Shown here piece after piece: positions 31,947 to 44,434 of a DNA stretch of 64,000 nucleotides. Made by a program: the position numbers and the translations under genes. The notes under the pieces were generated by a model that saw only the letters and a list, made by a program, of their open reading frames with translations, did no database searches and was not told the origin of the DNA. Origin of the DNA: Kuschelorhynchus macadamiae (Eukaryota; Arthropoda; Insecta; Coleoptera; Curculionidae); the NCBI GenBank assembly GCA_030620095.1, contig JAUTXW010002103.1, positions 1,054,001-1,118,000 on the forward strand, given 5' to 3'. Each line of letters starts with the position of its first letter. The stretch's first letter is position 1.

Positions 31947-34900
31947 GTCATAGTATGTCTTTAGCCTATCAAAATTTATTTTGGAAATTTGGTTTGTAGA
32001 AAGGTTTTTAAGTTTAGCTGAAGTTTGGTAAAGTTCGATAATTTGAAAGGGGCCATTGAATTTATTTTCACTTTTGTCTTTAATTTGCGATTCTTTGACA
32101 TATACTTTGTCACCAACTTTATAATCGGGTTGTTTATCGGAGACTGATTTGTCGAATCTGATTTTTGATTTTTCCTTTTGGGCGTTTGTTCTAGCTCGTG
32201 CGATTTTGTAATATGTTTCCATTTTATTATTTAGATTTCGGATGTATTTGGAGATAAGTTGTTCTTGATTATATAAGGTTTCTGGGGGTCGGCTAGACGT
32301 ATGGCCGAATATCAGCTCATAAGGGGTGAATCCATGAGTTTTGTTTTTTGTGTTATTATAACAGATGACTGAATAGGGGAGGATATTGAATGGGTGTTCC
32401 TCGGGATGTTCTGCTGTGTGAACCCTAATCATTTCGGTTAAAGTGGCGTGGAATCTTTCGAGCGATCCATTTGATTGCGGATGGCTAACACTTGAAAAGG
32501 TTAACTTGACGTCATAGAGTGTGCACAGGTCTTTCATTAATGTGTTATCAAACTCACGGCCATGGTCACAGTGGATCCGTAGGGGAGTTCCATAATGTTG
32601 AAAGAATAGCAGGAGTGTATTGACAATCGTTGATGCTTTTTTATCCGATGTTGGGTACGCCTGTGTGAACTTGGTTAGCTCATCTCGGATCGTAAGGGCA
32701 TAGTTACGAGTTGGATACTCGAAGATGTCAATATTGATTCTTTCGAATGCAGTTTTTGGAGTTTCTGTTATGACTAGGGGCGTACTAAGATTTTTCCTAC
32801 AGATTTTAACTTTTTGGCAGATTTCACAGCTTCGAATGAGTTTTTCGACATCTTTAGTTAGTCCGGTCCAATTGTATTTTTGTCGAATGCGTTTGACAGT
32901 TTCATTAATACCGCGATGAAGATTCTTTTTGCCAGTATGGTGTTGATCTAAAATTGTGGGTATTTCATCCGGGTCTGGGGTTCTTACGAGGTTATGGCAT
33001 ATTTTTAAGTTAATATCTTTATCCGAGAAAATGAATGAAAATATTTCGAGGATGGGAAGTTGTAAATTATTTTCGATACAATAGGTTTTAGAAAGATCGA
33101 ATTTATCTTGACATTTATAGATAATATAGAAAAGCTGCTGGACTACGGTATCAGTATTATACGACAAGGGTATTATGAAATATTTGCGGTCCTTTACACT
33201 CTTACTAGACAGGGTGTTTACCGTAAGCGGGGCAAAATCATAGTTTTCCTCAAATAGGTCCTCTATAATTTTAAAATGAAAATCTTCCATTTTAGTTTGC
33301 CAAAAGAAAGTGACAATATTTTTGTTTGATTTGTCCAAAAATTGATCATTGGAAATTTCGATTTTGGAATAATCGATGATTGATTTTGTCTTGTATAAAT
33401 TAACAAATCTATTGTATTCGTCGGTTATTTCATTATCGTCTAGATCGTTTTCGGTTATTATTTCTGAAAATGAATTTTGTTTGCTGGTCGAGGGTCTGTT
33501 ATTAAAGTCGTCTTCATTTGAGGCGTAAATAGCGATGGTTGATTGAAAATCTGAGCAATTTTTAAAATGGTTAATTTTAATACGTGATAAGGCGTCTGCG
33601 TTTTTGTTTATTCGGCCGGGTTTATATTCAATCTTGTAATCATATTCCTCGAGTTTAAGGCGCCAGCGAGCTAGGCGACTGCCGGGGTCCTTAATTGAAA
33701 ATAGCCAAGTCAAAGGGCGATGATCTGTTACCAAAACAAATTTTCGACCAAAAAGATATGGTCTGAAGTGTTTGACAGCCCATACAATGGCTAATAATTC
33801 TCTTTCTATGGTAGAATACTTTGTTTCAGCACTACACAGAGTTCGAGATGCATATGCTATCGGAAGATCTTTTCCGATGGGACCTGTGGTTAGCAAGAAA
33901 GTTTCTTCGAAATTGGGGTAAATTAAGATTGGGTCCGATGTAAGTGCCTTTTTCAGGTCAGAAAATGAGGTTTTGCATTCCGCGTCGAATGTGAATGGGA
34001 CGTCCTTTTGTAATAACTTGGTCAGGGGTTTTGATATTTTGGCAAAATTTGGGATGAAGCGTCTGTAATATCCAGCAAGACCTAAGAATGACTTTATTTC
34101 TTTAGGATTTGTTGGCATAGGAAATTTCTGAATGCATTCAACTTTGCTTGGATTAGGTTTTACTCCACTTTGGGTAATAAGGTGTCCTAGATAAGCAACT
34201 TCCTTTCGAAGGAATTCGCATTTATCAGGTTGGATCTTTAAGTTGGCTTTGCGGAGACGCTTGAAGACTTCTGTTAGTCTTGAAATATGTTCATGTATTG
34301 TTGGAGAGTACACGATGATGTCATCCATATACACTAAGCAACGTTCATTTTGAATACCGAGAAGGATGTTGTCCATGACTCTTTGGAATGTGGACGGGGC
34401 ATTCTTTAAACCGAATGGCATACGGACGAATTCGTAATGGCCATTTTCAACAGAGAAGGCAGTTTTCTCGATGTCTTTTGGATTGATCTCGATCTGGTGG
34501 AAACCAGAAGCCAAGTCGAGGGTTGTGAAATATTGACATTTCCCTAATTGATCGAGAAGGTCGGAAATGTTCGGAAGAGGATATTTATCAGCTATAGAAA
34601 GCTCGTTCAGCTTGCGGTAGTCTATAACTACACGCCATTTGGGTTTTCCGGAGGCATCCAATTTTTTGGGAACAACCCAAACCGGGGAGGACCATGGAGA
34701 GATGGACTGGCGAATAATTCCTTGCTCTAACATTTTATTTACCTGGCTTTTTACCTCTTCTTTATGAATGTGAGGATATCTATATGATTTGGTAAATACG
34801 GGCCTTGAATTATTAGTATCTATAGAATGTTTGATCTCGTTGGTAAAAGATAAATTATCGCCTTCTAAATAAAAGATATCGGAAAATTCGAGACATAGGT

Positions 34901-35695
34901 TAGTTATTAAATCGTTTTCTTCGTTGTTTAAATGTTCGGTGCGTAACTGGTCTTTAATAATTGAGCGCCTATCTAAAACTGCGTTTTGTATAGGGTAGGT
35001 ATTTAAGTTAAAAATTGTTTCAGTATCAATTCCAGGGTCAAAAGGTTCGATATTTAAATTTGAAAAGTCGATTGTTTTTTCTATAGCATTTGAGTTAATT
35101 ATAGATGTAAAAAATTCACCGCGTTCATTAACCTTAACCAGGGCATTTGGCAATCTAACATTTTCTTTGACATATGCGTGAAGTATAGCATCCGTATTAA
35201 ATAGTTCGCACTTGAGTTTGAAAATTTTTTCAGTTCTAGCCTCTATAGAAATTTTATTACGGTTTTTAATGCATTCTTGTACATCTGATATGGCTGTAGT
35301 TGTGGTTACTTTGTGAAGGGGCATAGTTTTAAAATTTGTAATAAGTTGTTTTGATTTCAGATCTACAATACATTCATAATGTTCCAAGAAATCCAATCCT
35401 AATATACCGTCGAAATCTATATCTAAATTGCAAATATACACTTTGTGTGGATCACCAATAGTAAAAGGTATGAGTGTAGATTGAGATATTGAAAGTTTTT
35501 CATCGGTAATTCCCTGAATAGTGACATTTTCGGGAAATCGTGTAGGAAATTTTTGTACGGTGTTTTCCTTAAATATAGAAATGCCTGCACCGGTATCAAT
35601 GAGAAGTTTGAATTGTTTTGATGCGTCATCGATATAATATAGATTCTTGGAATTTACAGTAAGAAGAGGACTTAAAGAAACGCTTGTTCCGGGAA
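31944..35695 (-). CDS. Pol polyprotein: protease, RT, RNase H, integrase
   Basis: Open in the -1 frame relative to gag from inside the gag 3' end. The 1,165-residue part after 35441 is preceded by about 80 codons holding the protease site LLIDTGAGISIF. Residues counted from 35441: RT about 240-400 with VYMDDIIVYS (YMDD 371-374), GYYRRFIPNF, RNase H about 510-620 with TDHRPLTWLF and NADALSR, zinc HHCC region about 834-876, and integrase D905, D959, E995 (D-35-E). A block of roughly 13 residues at about 520, which carries the first RNase H aspartate in relatives, seems absent: TTGPIGKD follows directly. Made by frameshifting with gag. No stops. Confidence 0.9.
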
Positions 35696-36910
35696 ATTGA
35701 GATTTGGATCCATATTCTCTAGATTTAGTGTTTCTATTCTCGATTGGATCTCGGTCATTGGGTTCTGGGGTGAATTGTCTGGAGGGTCGGTATTCGTAAG
35801 GGGTGTAAGAAAATCCTGGTAATTACTAGTGTCATTTGAATAGTTTATATCTTGATAAGATTCTTCCTCTGGTTGGAAAAAATCGTAAAAACCGGGATTG
35901 CCGTTTTCGGCGGTGTACTGATCGTATTCGGGCAAATAATTCTCTGAGGAGCATTCTTGTCTTGTATTAACATGATGCGTCTTAGCTGGTTGAAAATTGG
36001 GATTTCTTTGAATTATTGATGGCCTAAATTGTGCTTGGTTTGTATTTTGGCTAGGATTATTTGGTCTATTTTGTTGCGAAAAATTTGGTTGATATTGTGA
36101 TCTTTGAGAATTCGAGTTTATTGCGGGTCTTTGAAAATTAGAATTTGTTATGGGTCGTTGGAAATTATTATTTTGGGGAAAATTAGAAGAAAGTTGCCTG
36201 CACTGAGATATTGTATGACCAATTCTGTTACAATTGGAACACTTTAATTGTTGTGGCTGGTGTGGTCTAGGTAACTGAGGACTGGGTTTCGGAATAGTTG
36301 GTTTATTAACTTTTTGATTTTCGAAATACGAAAGCTGAAGTTCTCTCCGAATTCTTGATTGTGCTTCTAAAAGTGACGTTGGGTTACTAGCACGGATAAG
36401 TTGTCCTAGGCGTGGCTCTAGACCGGTAAGAAGTGTATTAAGAGTCATAGTTTCAATTAACATGGTCTGAGCATCTTTTTGTTCTTTTGAATGTAGGAGT
36501 GGGGACTTTTGTATGCTGGCATGCATTTTAGCGTTCAGGACCTGAAGTCGATTAAAGAATGTAAGGGGCGACTCATTAGGAAGTTGTCTTAATCGCTGCA
36601 GATCGTGTATAAGGGAAGTAAGATCCCTTAAATCACCGAAGTGTAAATTTAACAATTGTTTAATTTCAAGGTATGAACTTGGATTCCTTGAACTAATTAA
36701 TTGAGCTGCTCTACCACGGAGCTTGTTTTTTATGTGAATAACTAAAAACACTTTTTGTTGCGTTGTTGCCATGTCGTATGCACAATCGCATGCGGTTATA
36801 AAATTGCTTAAAGAAATTTGATCACCTTCAAATTCGGGTACAATGGAAAAAATTTCAGAAAGTTTATAAGGTTCAATTTCAATGGTTGTTTGGGTATTAT
36901 CGAGAGACAT
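35672..36910 (-). CDS. Gag
   Basis: 412 residues from ATG at 36910, after a leader of about 390 bases. An N-terminal capsid-like part (EFEGDQISLSNFITACDCAY, LRGRAAQLISS) is followed by a CCHC knuckle CSNCNRIGHTISQC at 224-237, then a Q/N/P-rich tail with FQRP repeats. It packages the element RNA. Its length is typical of 17.6-like elements. Confidence 0.88.
   Translation of the reverse strand: MSLDNTQTTIEIEPYKLSEIFSIVPEFEGDQISLSNFITACDCAYDMATTQQKVFLVIHIKNKLRGRAAQLISSRNPSSYLEIKQLLNLHFGDLRDLTSLIHDLQRLRQLPNESPLTFFNRLQVLNAKMHASIQKSPLLHSKEQKDAQTMLIETMTLNTLLTGLEPRLGQLIRASNPTSLLEAQSRIRRELQLSYFENQKVNKPTIPKPSPQLPRPHQPQQLKCSNCNRIGHTISQCRQLSSNFPQNNNFQRPITNSNFQRPAINSNSQRSQYQPNFSQQNRPNNPSQNTNQAQFRPSIIQRNPNFQPAKTHHVNTRQECSSENYLPEYDQYTAENGNPGFYDFFQPEEESYQDINYSNDTSNYQDFLTPLTNTDPPDNSPQNPMTEIQSRIETLNLENMDPNLNFPEQAFL
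35690..35696 (-). other. Candidate -1 frameshift site TTTCCCG
   Basis: In the gag frame it reads T TTC CCG, which fits X XXY YYZ, seven codons before the gag stop. The pol frame lies at -1. CCC in the A site is unusual, and no downstream pseudoknot was established by eye. Confidence 0.45.
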
Positions 36911-37284
36911 TTTGAATTTTAAATGTAGATGCGTTAAAAATAAAAAGGTTTTATCAAAAACGAGTAAAATGAAAACGTTAAGTTATTAAGAATATCTTAA
37001 CAAAAATAATAAATAGTTTTCCTTTTTGTAATTTAAGAAAACAAATGGTAAGGGAAATAATAATATGTTTAAATCCTATTTGAAAAATCGAACAGTATAG
37101 AAAAATAAAATCAAATACGAGACGATTCTTACGTAATCGTAATCTGCATCTGGGTTGTCTTGTTCTCGATGTGGCTCCAAGCTTTACGAGTGAGGACTTC
37201 TCAGGTTCCTTTTGTTCCGTTAAGGGATTGGAATCCGCCGCTACCAGTTAGACCTTTTTCTTGTTCTAATAGCGTTTAAACGAA

Positions 37285-37301
37285 TCCTACCGACTGCGCC
37301 A
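37285..37301 (-). other. Primer binding site
   Basis: TGGCGCAGTCGGTAGGA on the minus strand, 3 bp inside the 5' LTR. It matches the tRNA-Ser-type site known from the 17.6/297 group. Confidence 0.75.
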
Positions 37302-37304
37302 AAT

Positions 37305-38160
<856 letters not shown>

Positions 38161-38164
38161 AAAA

Positions 38165-38310
38165 ATACATCTCCATATGAAACTTAATTTTTAACCAAAA
38201 TTTGAAGTCGGGTCACTAGTTTTTAGCTATGACGCGAACAGACAGACCCTCACTCGGGGGATGATTTTTTCACGATTACAATACATCCCTTTTACGAGGG
38301 AAGTAAAAAT
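38165..38310 (-). repeat. Dispersed non-coding repeat, inverted copy
   Basis: GCGAACAGACAGACC and TTACGAGGGAAGTAAAAATCA are the reverse complement of 9925-10165. Confidence 0.6.
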
Positions 38311-38510
38311 CATATAAAAAATATTGTATCGCCAATAGTTTCTCTTAAAATTATGCTATTAACATAAAAACGTACCAGAATTTTGTTTATATTTTAAGAA
38401 CGTTTAAGAAAGGCGAAAAATGATCAATTATAATTATTTAATAATTATACAATGGAATATTCATTGTTTGTGTAATTTTTGACTTTAATATACCAATTCT
38501 TTTTTTTTAG

Positions 38511-38664
38511 ACCTAAACCTGAAGAGCTCGACTCCGCCATCAAGTCAATAAGTGACCCATGCAACGAGCCCCATGTCAAAATTGAGTACAGCGAATTTTC
38601 CGAATCGGCTCAACAGAGTCTGAATGATACCGAAATCGAATCAGCAGTGGGCAGTATTCTTTAA
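38511..38664 (+). CDS. Terminal coding exon of an unidentified host gene
   Basis: A clear acceptor (TTCTTTTTTTTTAG, ending 38510) opens a 154-base exon in which the first base completes a split codon. It encodes about 50 residues, PKPEELDSAIKSISDPCNEP ... AVGSIL, and stops at TAA 38662. Codons are much less AT-biased than the surroundings (GAG CTC GAC TCC GCC), as expected for a constrained exon. The product is acidic, with VKIE (a SUMO-acceptor consensus) and a serine-rich end, consistent with a nuclear regulatory protein. I do not recognise the family. No upstream exon is apparent in the window. Confidence 0.7.
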
Positions 38665-39290
38665 TTCTTTTTTATATTCTGTTGCTTGCTTTCCGGTTCC
38701 GATATTCGTATCAGTCCTAGCTAATCTCACTTTGAGCCCGTATTTATAATAATCCCGGTATCTCTCGGTCGGACAAATTATTACGTCATTCTTTATATTG
38801 GGAAACGGAATTTGTAAGTCTAATATTTAAGGATACATTAGTATTTTTAAGGCGAATTTGGAATTAATATTATCAGTATGCACTTAATGTAGAATATTTT
38901 GTTAAATTCTTCTATAGAAATGATGCTGAAAACTTCCATATTTCCTATATTCGATTAGACGTATTTGTAGATTAAAAATATATTACTTTCTGAATTTTTA
39001 ACTACGACTATGAAGACAAGTTTTAAAAGATGTACTTTTGTCAGATCTATCGAAGAAATTCACTTGTAATGTTTTAAACCAAAATGTATTATAGGCTATA
39101 TTGTTTTATTTCTGAATTATTCTCAATTTTTTGTAAATTGAATAGCATATCCCATACCTACTTTCGTTGTTTTTAACTAACTTGAAAAACAGCCCGTTTT
39201 TCCTTTTTTTTGTAGAATTAAAAAGTTGTTGGCTGCATTAAGCCCATAATGCTGTAGCATAATGTAATGTAATGTAAAGTAATGCCGAAC
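38665..39290 (+). other. Probable 3' UTR of the host gene
   Basis: Single-copy-looking sequence without ORFs follows the stop codon. ATTAAA occurs at about 38972 and 39215; no AATAAA was noticed. The transcript end is not determined. Confidence 0.4.
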
Positions 39291-39896
39291 CCATTGAAAA
39301 AATACGAACGGCATAATTGCCTATTGCAACTTTATTATCTATGTGTAATCGTGAAAATTTCGTTTTTGATTTGTTTTCAGCCTTAGTATCTGGTAGGTAA
39401 AGATTATCAAAGTTAAACGTTAAACTATTAGTTTTTGATACATTACATTAAAACTAAGGTGATTCGGATCACAACATTTCCTAATTAAGATGAAATCTTT
39501 TGAGATGTTTTCTATCAATTGATCTTCATTTTTATTTTCCAGACAATGGTAGTGTCGTCCGCAAACAATATAATAGTTCCGTTTGTGTTAAGGTTATATT
39601 AATTTCATGAAAGAAAGGGCGTAGTCAATTGGTTTAGGAAGATGGGCCAAGAAATCTCTTTAAACCAGTGGTGTCCCGTCGTTCTTTAAATAATATGACA
39701 CTCCTTTTTAACTATACCCACTTCAGATAATTAAAACATGTAACTATGCTTAATGAACCTTTATGTATATTTGTCTGTTTTCTTTCGTGTACCGCACTTC
39801 TATATCTCCTTTGTGTTGCAAAAACGGCGAACTTTCGAATTTTAAAATGAGTTAATTTTAATTTTTCTTGATCCAGTCCAGATTTTACAAGGACAC
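39291..39896. other. Intergenic, nothing recognised
   Basis: AT-rich. The short frame at 39712-39903 has no recognisable features. Confidence 0.4.
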
Positions 39897-40429
39897 CCAG
39901 CATCAGATCCAGTGAACGAGATTTATCGAAATTTTAATTTATGCAGCTCGACTTTAGGCTACTCGATTAAAATACACAAAACACTTTAAATGTTATAAAT
40001 TTATTATTGAATTTTGCGAGTACACAAAACACTTTAAATGTTATAATATTATTATATTATTTTGAAGTACAACTATTGCGGTTAATAATGAAAAATGACA
40101 TCCAGCAAGTGACCCCCTCTACTTCTTTGGCATGCCAAAAGTGGCCGTCTATCTCCGTTCGTTATATTACTTTATACAGGGACCGTTATTGTGAAATACT
40201 ATACAGGGCGTTTCCTAATTGCTTGCTGAAGTTAAAGGGGGTGTTTTTATGTCCTAAAAGTCTTAACTTTTGAGATACAGGATGGTAAAGTTTAAAAAGA
40301 AAACATTTTTTTTTCATCCCAATGATGCTATTGTAGATAACTGCATCACTTTTGGCATACCGAATAGCCCAAAGTCGAACTGCATAAATTAAAATTTTGA
40401 TAAATCTTGTTCACTGGAATCAGTGCTGG
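39897..40429. mobile_element. MITE-like element with about 69-bp inverted ends
   Basis: Arms 39897-39965 and 40361-40429 are inverted copies with roughly eight mismatches (CCAGCATCAGATCCAGTGAA against CCAGCACTGATTCCAGTGAA). Inside, ACACAAAACACTTTAAATG is repeated (about 39975 and 40024), and several ATACAGGG motifs occur. No coding. Confidence 0.65.
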
Positions 40430-40619
40430 CTCCCCTACTATAACTACATTGATGTGTTAATTTTGGAAAAATATGAGTTCTTTAGTTTTTCAAATATTAA
40501 TTGCAATATTAGATATTTTTTGACACCCGGTATTGAACAGAAAATTATTTATTTTGAAGCAGTTTATTGACAGCTACTTTATGAACAATTTTACAAAATA
40601 TATGAAAAAAAACTAAGCT

Positions 40620-42055
40620 ATTTTTGAGGTTGACGGCTGTAATGATTCGATTCCTTCTAAATCGTTGTCTTCCTCTGAAAATGATCAGGTTTCATCGTCA
40701 CTACTTGAAGATCCCAGTGTGATAACTAAATCATCAATAACCGTTTCAATTTTGCCATCTACTTCCCAGTATTTATCTTCAATAGAACGAACATGTTTAA
40801 CATACGATTTCCAATTTTCAGCCGATATTGAGTCAATCGCTTCTAATGTTATTTTATTTAAATCTTTAATTGAAAGTTCACCGGTGTTGCGCTCTCGAAT
40901 ATATTTTGTTACTCCTGCCCATGCAAGTTCAATAGGGTTGAGGTCGCACATGTATGGAGGCAGACTTAAAGGTGTATGATCGAGGTTACGTAAAAGACCG
41001 TCAATTTTATACTTTTTTTCTCTAGGCTTGTTGGCTGATATTACTTCATATAATTGATATTTTCTCCATGTTGGATCACATACAAGATTGTTCGATTGAA
41101 GCCACGATATCATATGAGCTTTTATAGAGTCTTTAGTTGGCGCTTTATCTTCTACGTGAAAATGATAAGACGCATTATCCATTACCACGACTGATTTGGG
41201 AGGAATGTTAGGTAGAAGCTTCACGAGCAACCACTTTAGTCTGCAGTTGTTAGTCCCGAGCGAAAAACTAAAGCAACACCTGGAACAAATCCGGCTTCTG
41301 AACCAGCATGAACTATAATAAAGCGACTACTAGGGCGGATTCCCTGAACAACACATGTAACACTTTCACTTTGCCAGCATTTGTTCACTGTCATATCATT
41401 ATCTACCCAGGTTTCGTCTGAATACACAATATTGCGTCCTTCTTGCCTATATTGCCTTACAGTTGATAGATATTTCACCCGCCAGTGAAAAATATTTGGT
41501 CTCTCAATGAGCAATTTTCGTTTATTTTGGCACTTGCACCAAACAAAACCATTTGATCGTAAAAGCCGATTTAAGGTTTTATACCCGTACGAAAAATCTA
41601 TTTTGTTCTTTACAACACGAAGTAGGGGTTTGCAGGTCCCAACCTTCTTCAAGTTTATATAAAAATCCTCTATTGTTCGTCAAATTACTTGAAAATCACC
41701 ATCGTCAATTTTATCTTTGTATGATAATCGGGGTATTTTTTTACCAACAGATTTTAAAGGTGAACTAGAACATGAGCGATCATTATGTTCCCATTGTATT
41801 TTTCTTACACTACTTTCCGAAACAACATGCAGCGCATTCTGTTCGATTTTGAATTGGAATAGTCAAACTATTATTTTCAGCTTCTCTAGTACAGGCCTCT
41901 ATAATGCTCGCAATAACTTCACGTGCACCGCTTCGAATTGTTTTTCCTCTTGCTCGCCATCGTTACTTCGAAATAATAATTCAAATTCAACGCAACGCGT
42001 TTATATAGAAATGAAAACAAATGCTATAGGCGCCACTGGAAATAGCTAGAACCTT
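40620..42055 (-). pseudogene. IS630/Tc1-type DDE transposase pseudogene
   Basis: Reading leftward: an N-terminal helix-turn-helix part (GAREVIASIIEACTREAE ... VSESSVRKIQ) in broken frames at about 41990-41680, then NRLLRSNGFVW and YSDETWVDND (first Asp) at 41652-41236, then VVMDNASYHFH (second Asp) and LPPYMCDLNPIELAWAGVTK (third acidic residue) at 41230-40685. The two long frames are separated by a frameshift near 41236, where the GTNN-type stretch is read out as SGLTTAD. Inactive. No clear terminal inverted repeats were found. Confidence 0.8.
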
Positions 42056-44434
42056 CTAGCGGCAAGTGCATGGAGACTCTAGGCTCATCCCAATTACAAG
42101 TGGACCAGTGCGAAATTTACTAAATCCTCGATTAATTTTCCGTACTGCTTAGCTGGCGCACTTTATAGGTGAAGCGGCAAACTATTACAACAAATAAAAT
42201 AACATTCAATTTATTTCCGTACACAAATTTTACTTTTCCGTTTGCTTAAGACTATGAACCTTTATTTTAAGGACCGCCCGGTTTTCTTTCGTGTCCCGCA
42301 CTTACCACAAACAATGCTAAACTTTTACAGCTCACATTACTTTAATAGTGTTGTCAATATACTACAACCGGGATTACTACCAATATCCATTGACAGCTTA
42401 TAAATAAAACGTGTAGCCGGGATTGTTATAAATCCCCGCTAATCGCTACGTCTCTTGCATTGTTTCATCGATCAATCGGGATTGATATGAATAACGGAAC
42501 CGGGAGGCTATTGTGTAAGAAATTGTCCTGATAAGGATTTACTGGTTACCAGATACTGAAAAGTTTTCCTAATTTATTTTTTTAAGACTGATGTTTGATA
42601 AGAGGGACATTTTGTTAGAATTGCTTTCGTTCTGGCATATACAGGGAGTCCAAAAAGTAAGATAAATAAATCTTTTAAGGAGCGGGTCTTTGGTCCATGA
42701 TATGAGAAAAATGTCCTATAAATAAATATATCGGAAATTGAAAAAGAAACTGCTTTTTTTGTATATAAATGTTGGTGGGTTTACAGGGGAAAGCAGTTCT
42801 AAAGTTTTGCATTGCACCATGCCCGGAACAATTTTACTTTTGTGAAAAAAAAGTGGTTTTTGTATTTTTTTTTATAAAGCAATCTTTTGGTCCAATGGGA
42901 TGAAAAATGCACATTTTCGAAAAAGTGCACCGGTTTTAGACATCTATATTTAACACAAAACCTACAAACCACAAAACCCGCATGAGTTGGAGACAGGAAC
43001 GCAAGTATGCTGGGGTTGGGGGAGCTAATCCCCAAAATTATTCGGGTTTGGAAATTAGCTTCCGTAAGTTGGGGAAAACAAAATATGAATAAGTTTTGGT
43101 TGAGTTGACAAACGACCTTTTTTTTAGTTCTCAGTTGGGTTTCTCTTACTTACTCTCCCCTCCCCTAATATATGGTCCCTGATTGGAGAATTATCAATTT
43201 TTTTTCATATTACTCGTGTTTGTTTAATTTATTTTATTGAAAACTTGTTAAGAGATACTTCTAAGCATGTAACTAACTAACCCTACTAAGTTTTAGGTCT
43301 TTGTATCTAAAACTTTGGCTAAAAATTGCAATTCAGTTTAGAATGAAATCCTTCATTTCTGTGTAAACCTCTCGATGTAGAGCGATTATACTCAAAGAAA
43401 AAAAACATAATTACAAAAGCTTATTTTTAAATAAAGTAATTAAACAATTAATAATAAACCTTTTTATTGAAAGAAAGATAATTAAAAATTAAATAAATTT
43501 CATTTTATTAAAAAATAAAATATTTGTGATTGTAATTCTTGTAATTATTATTTTTTTGTTTAAAGATAAGCTTTTATAATTATTTGGTTTTCTATTTGAA
43601 TATAATCTCTTTTTTGTCTACTTTTAATTGTAAAAATAAATATTTATAAATTTGATTTGCTTAATAGTGGTCACTAGAAGTAACTTTCACAAGTTTTTAT
43701 CAAAATTCATTAGAATTATAAAATCATGAAACATGTGCGGTTTTTGATTTTTTTGTAGGTTATGTTAGTCTACATAAACATCTAAACAGAGCAGTTTTAC
43801 GAGAAATGTGGTAACGAAAGAAAAATGCTTTTTTTGTTCGGACAGAACCAATAGAAAACGCAATTTTTTGCTTTTATTAAAAAAGGAAATCAAAAAATAT
43901 TCCATTTTTTGTCGTGCATTGCAAAAAATTAGGATACCCTTTCTCTGAGATGCCACCAACAAAAAATCCGCGGGAAGAACCGGTGACGTGGCTACGAATT
44001 TTTATTATTTTTTAATTGTGTAAACAGCTTTAGGTTGGGTTAGACTCTGACAGTGATGTATTTAGATCTCTCCCCCTCCTCGGGTAGCGATGCCCTTGGA
44101 AAGAGCTATTCCTTTTTCACGAAAATTTCAGGTAGATTAACTACATTAGAACTGTTAAGTTTTCAGGCTAGAGAGAGAGTCTTCAAAATTATTGTTAAAA
44201 ATTGGGTTTTCCTGCATATTGCGAAAGATGTCAGTTTGAAAGCATCTGACGAAAATAAACAAAAAACCAAAATGATTAAACACCTTGCATATTAAAAACT
44301 AAGTAGTTTAGACCATATGATTATTTCATGATCCTTTTCTGCTGTGGTGGGTCAAGGAAACACTCCTTAAAATTGTTTTGCATGCCTTTGGTACACCCTG
44401 AATATGAGTAACACTTTGACATAGCAATGAAATA
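42056..44434. other. Intergenic, no gene recognised
   Basis: AT-rich sequence. Short frames at 42799-43035, 43765-43962 and 44053-44295 lack motifs. Scattered ACAGGGAG / TACACCC-type motifs suggest eroded transposon ends. Confidence 0.4.

Noticed and set aside
31724..31951. 75-residue minus-strand frame between pol and env
   Set aside because: It is out of phase with env, whose own frame is open across the same bases up to the splice acceptor.
43765..43962. Short frames at 42799-43035, 43765-43962 and 44053-44295
   Set aside because: AT-rich, no motifs, no splice or promoter context.
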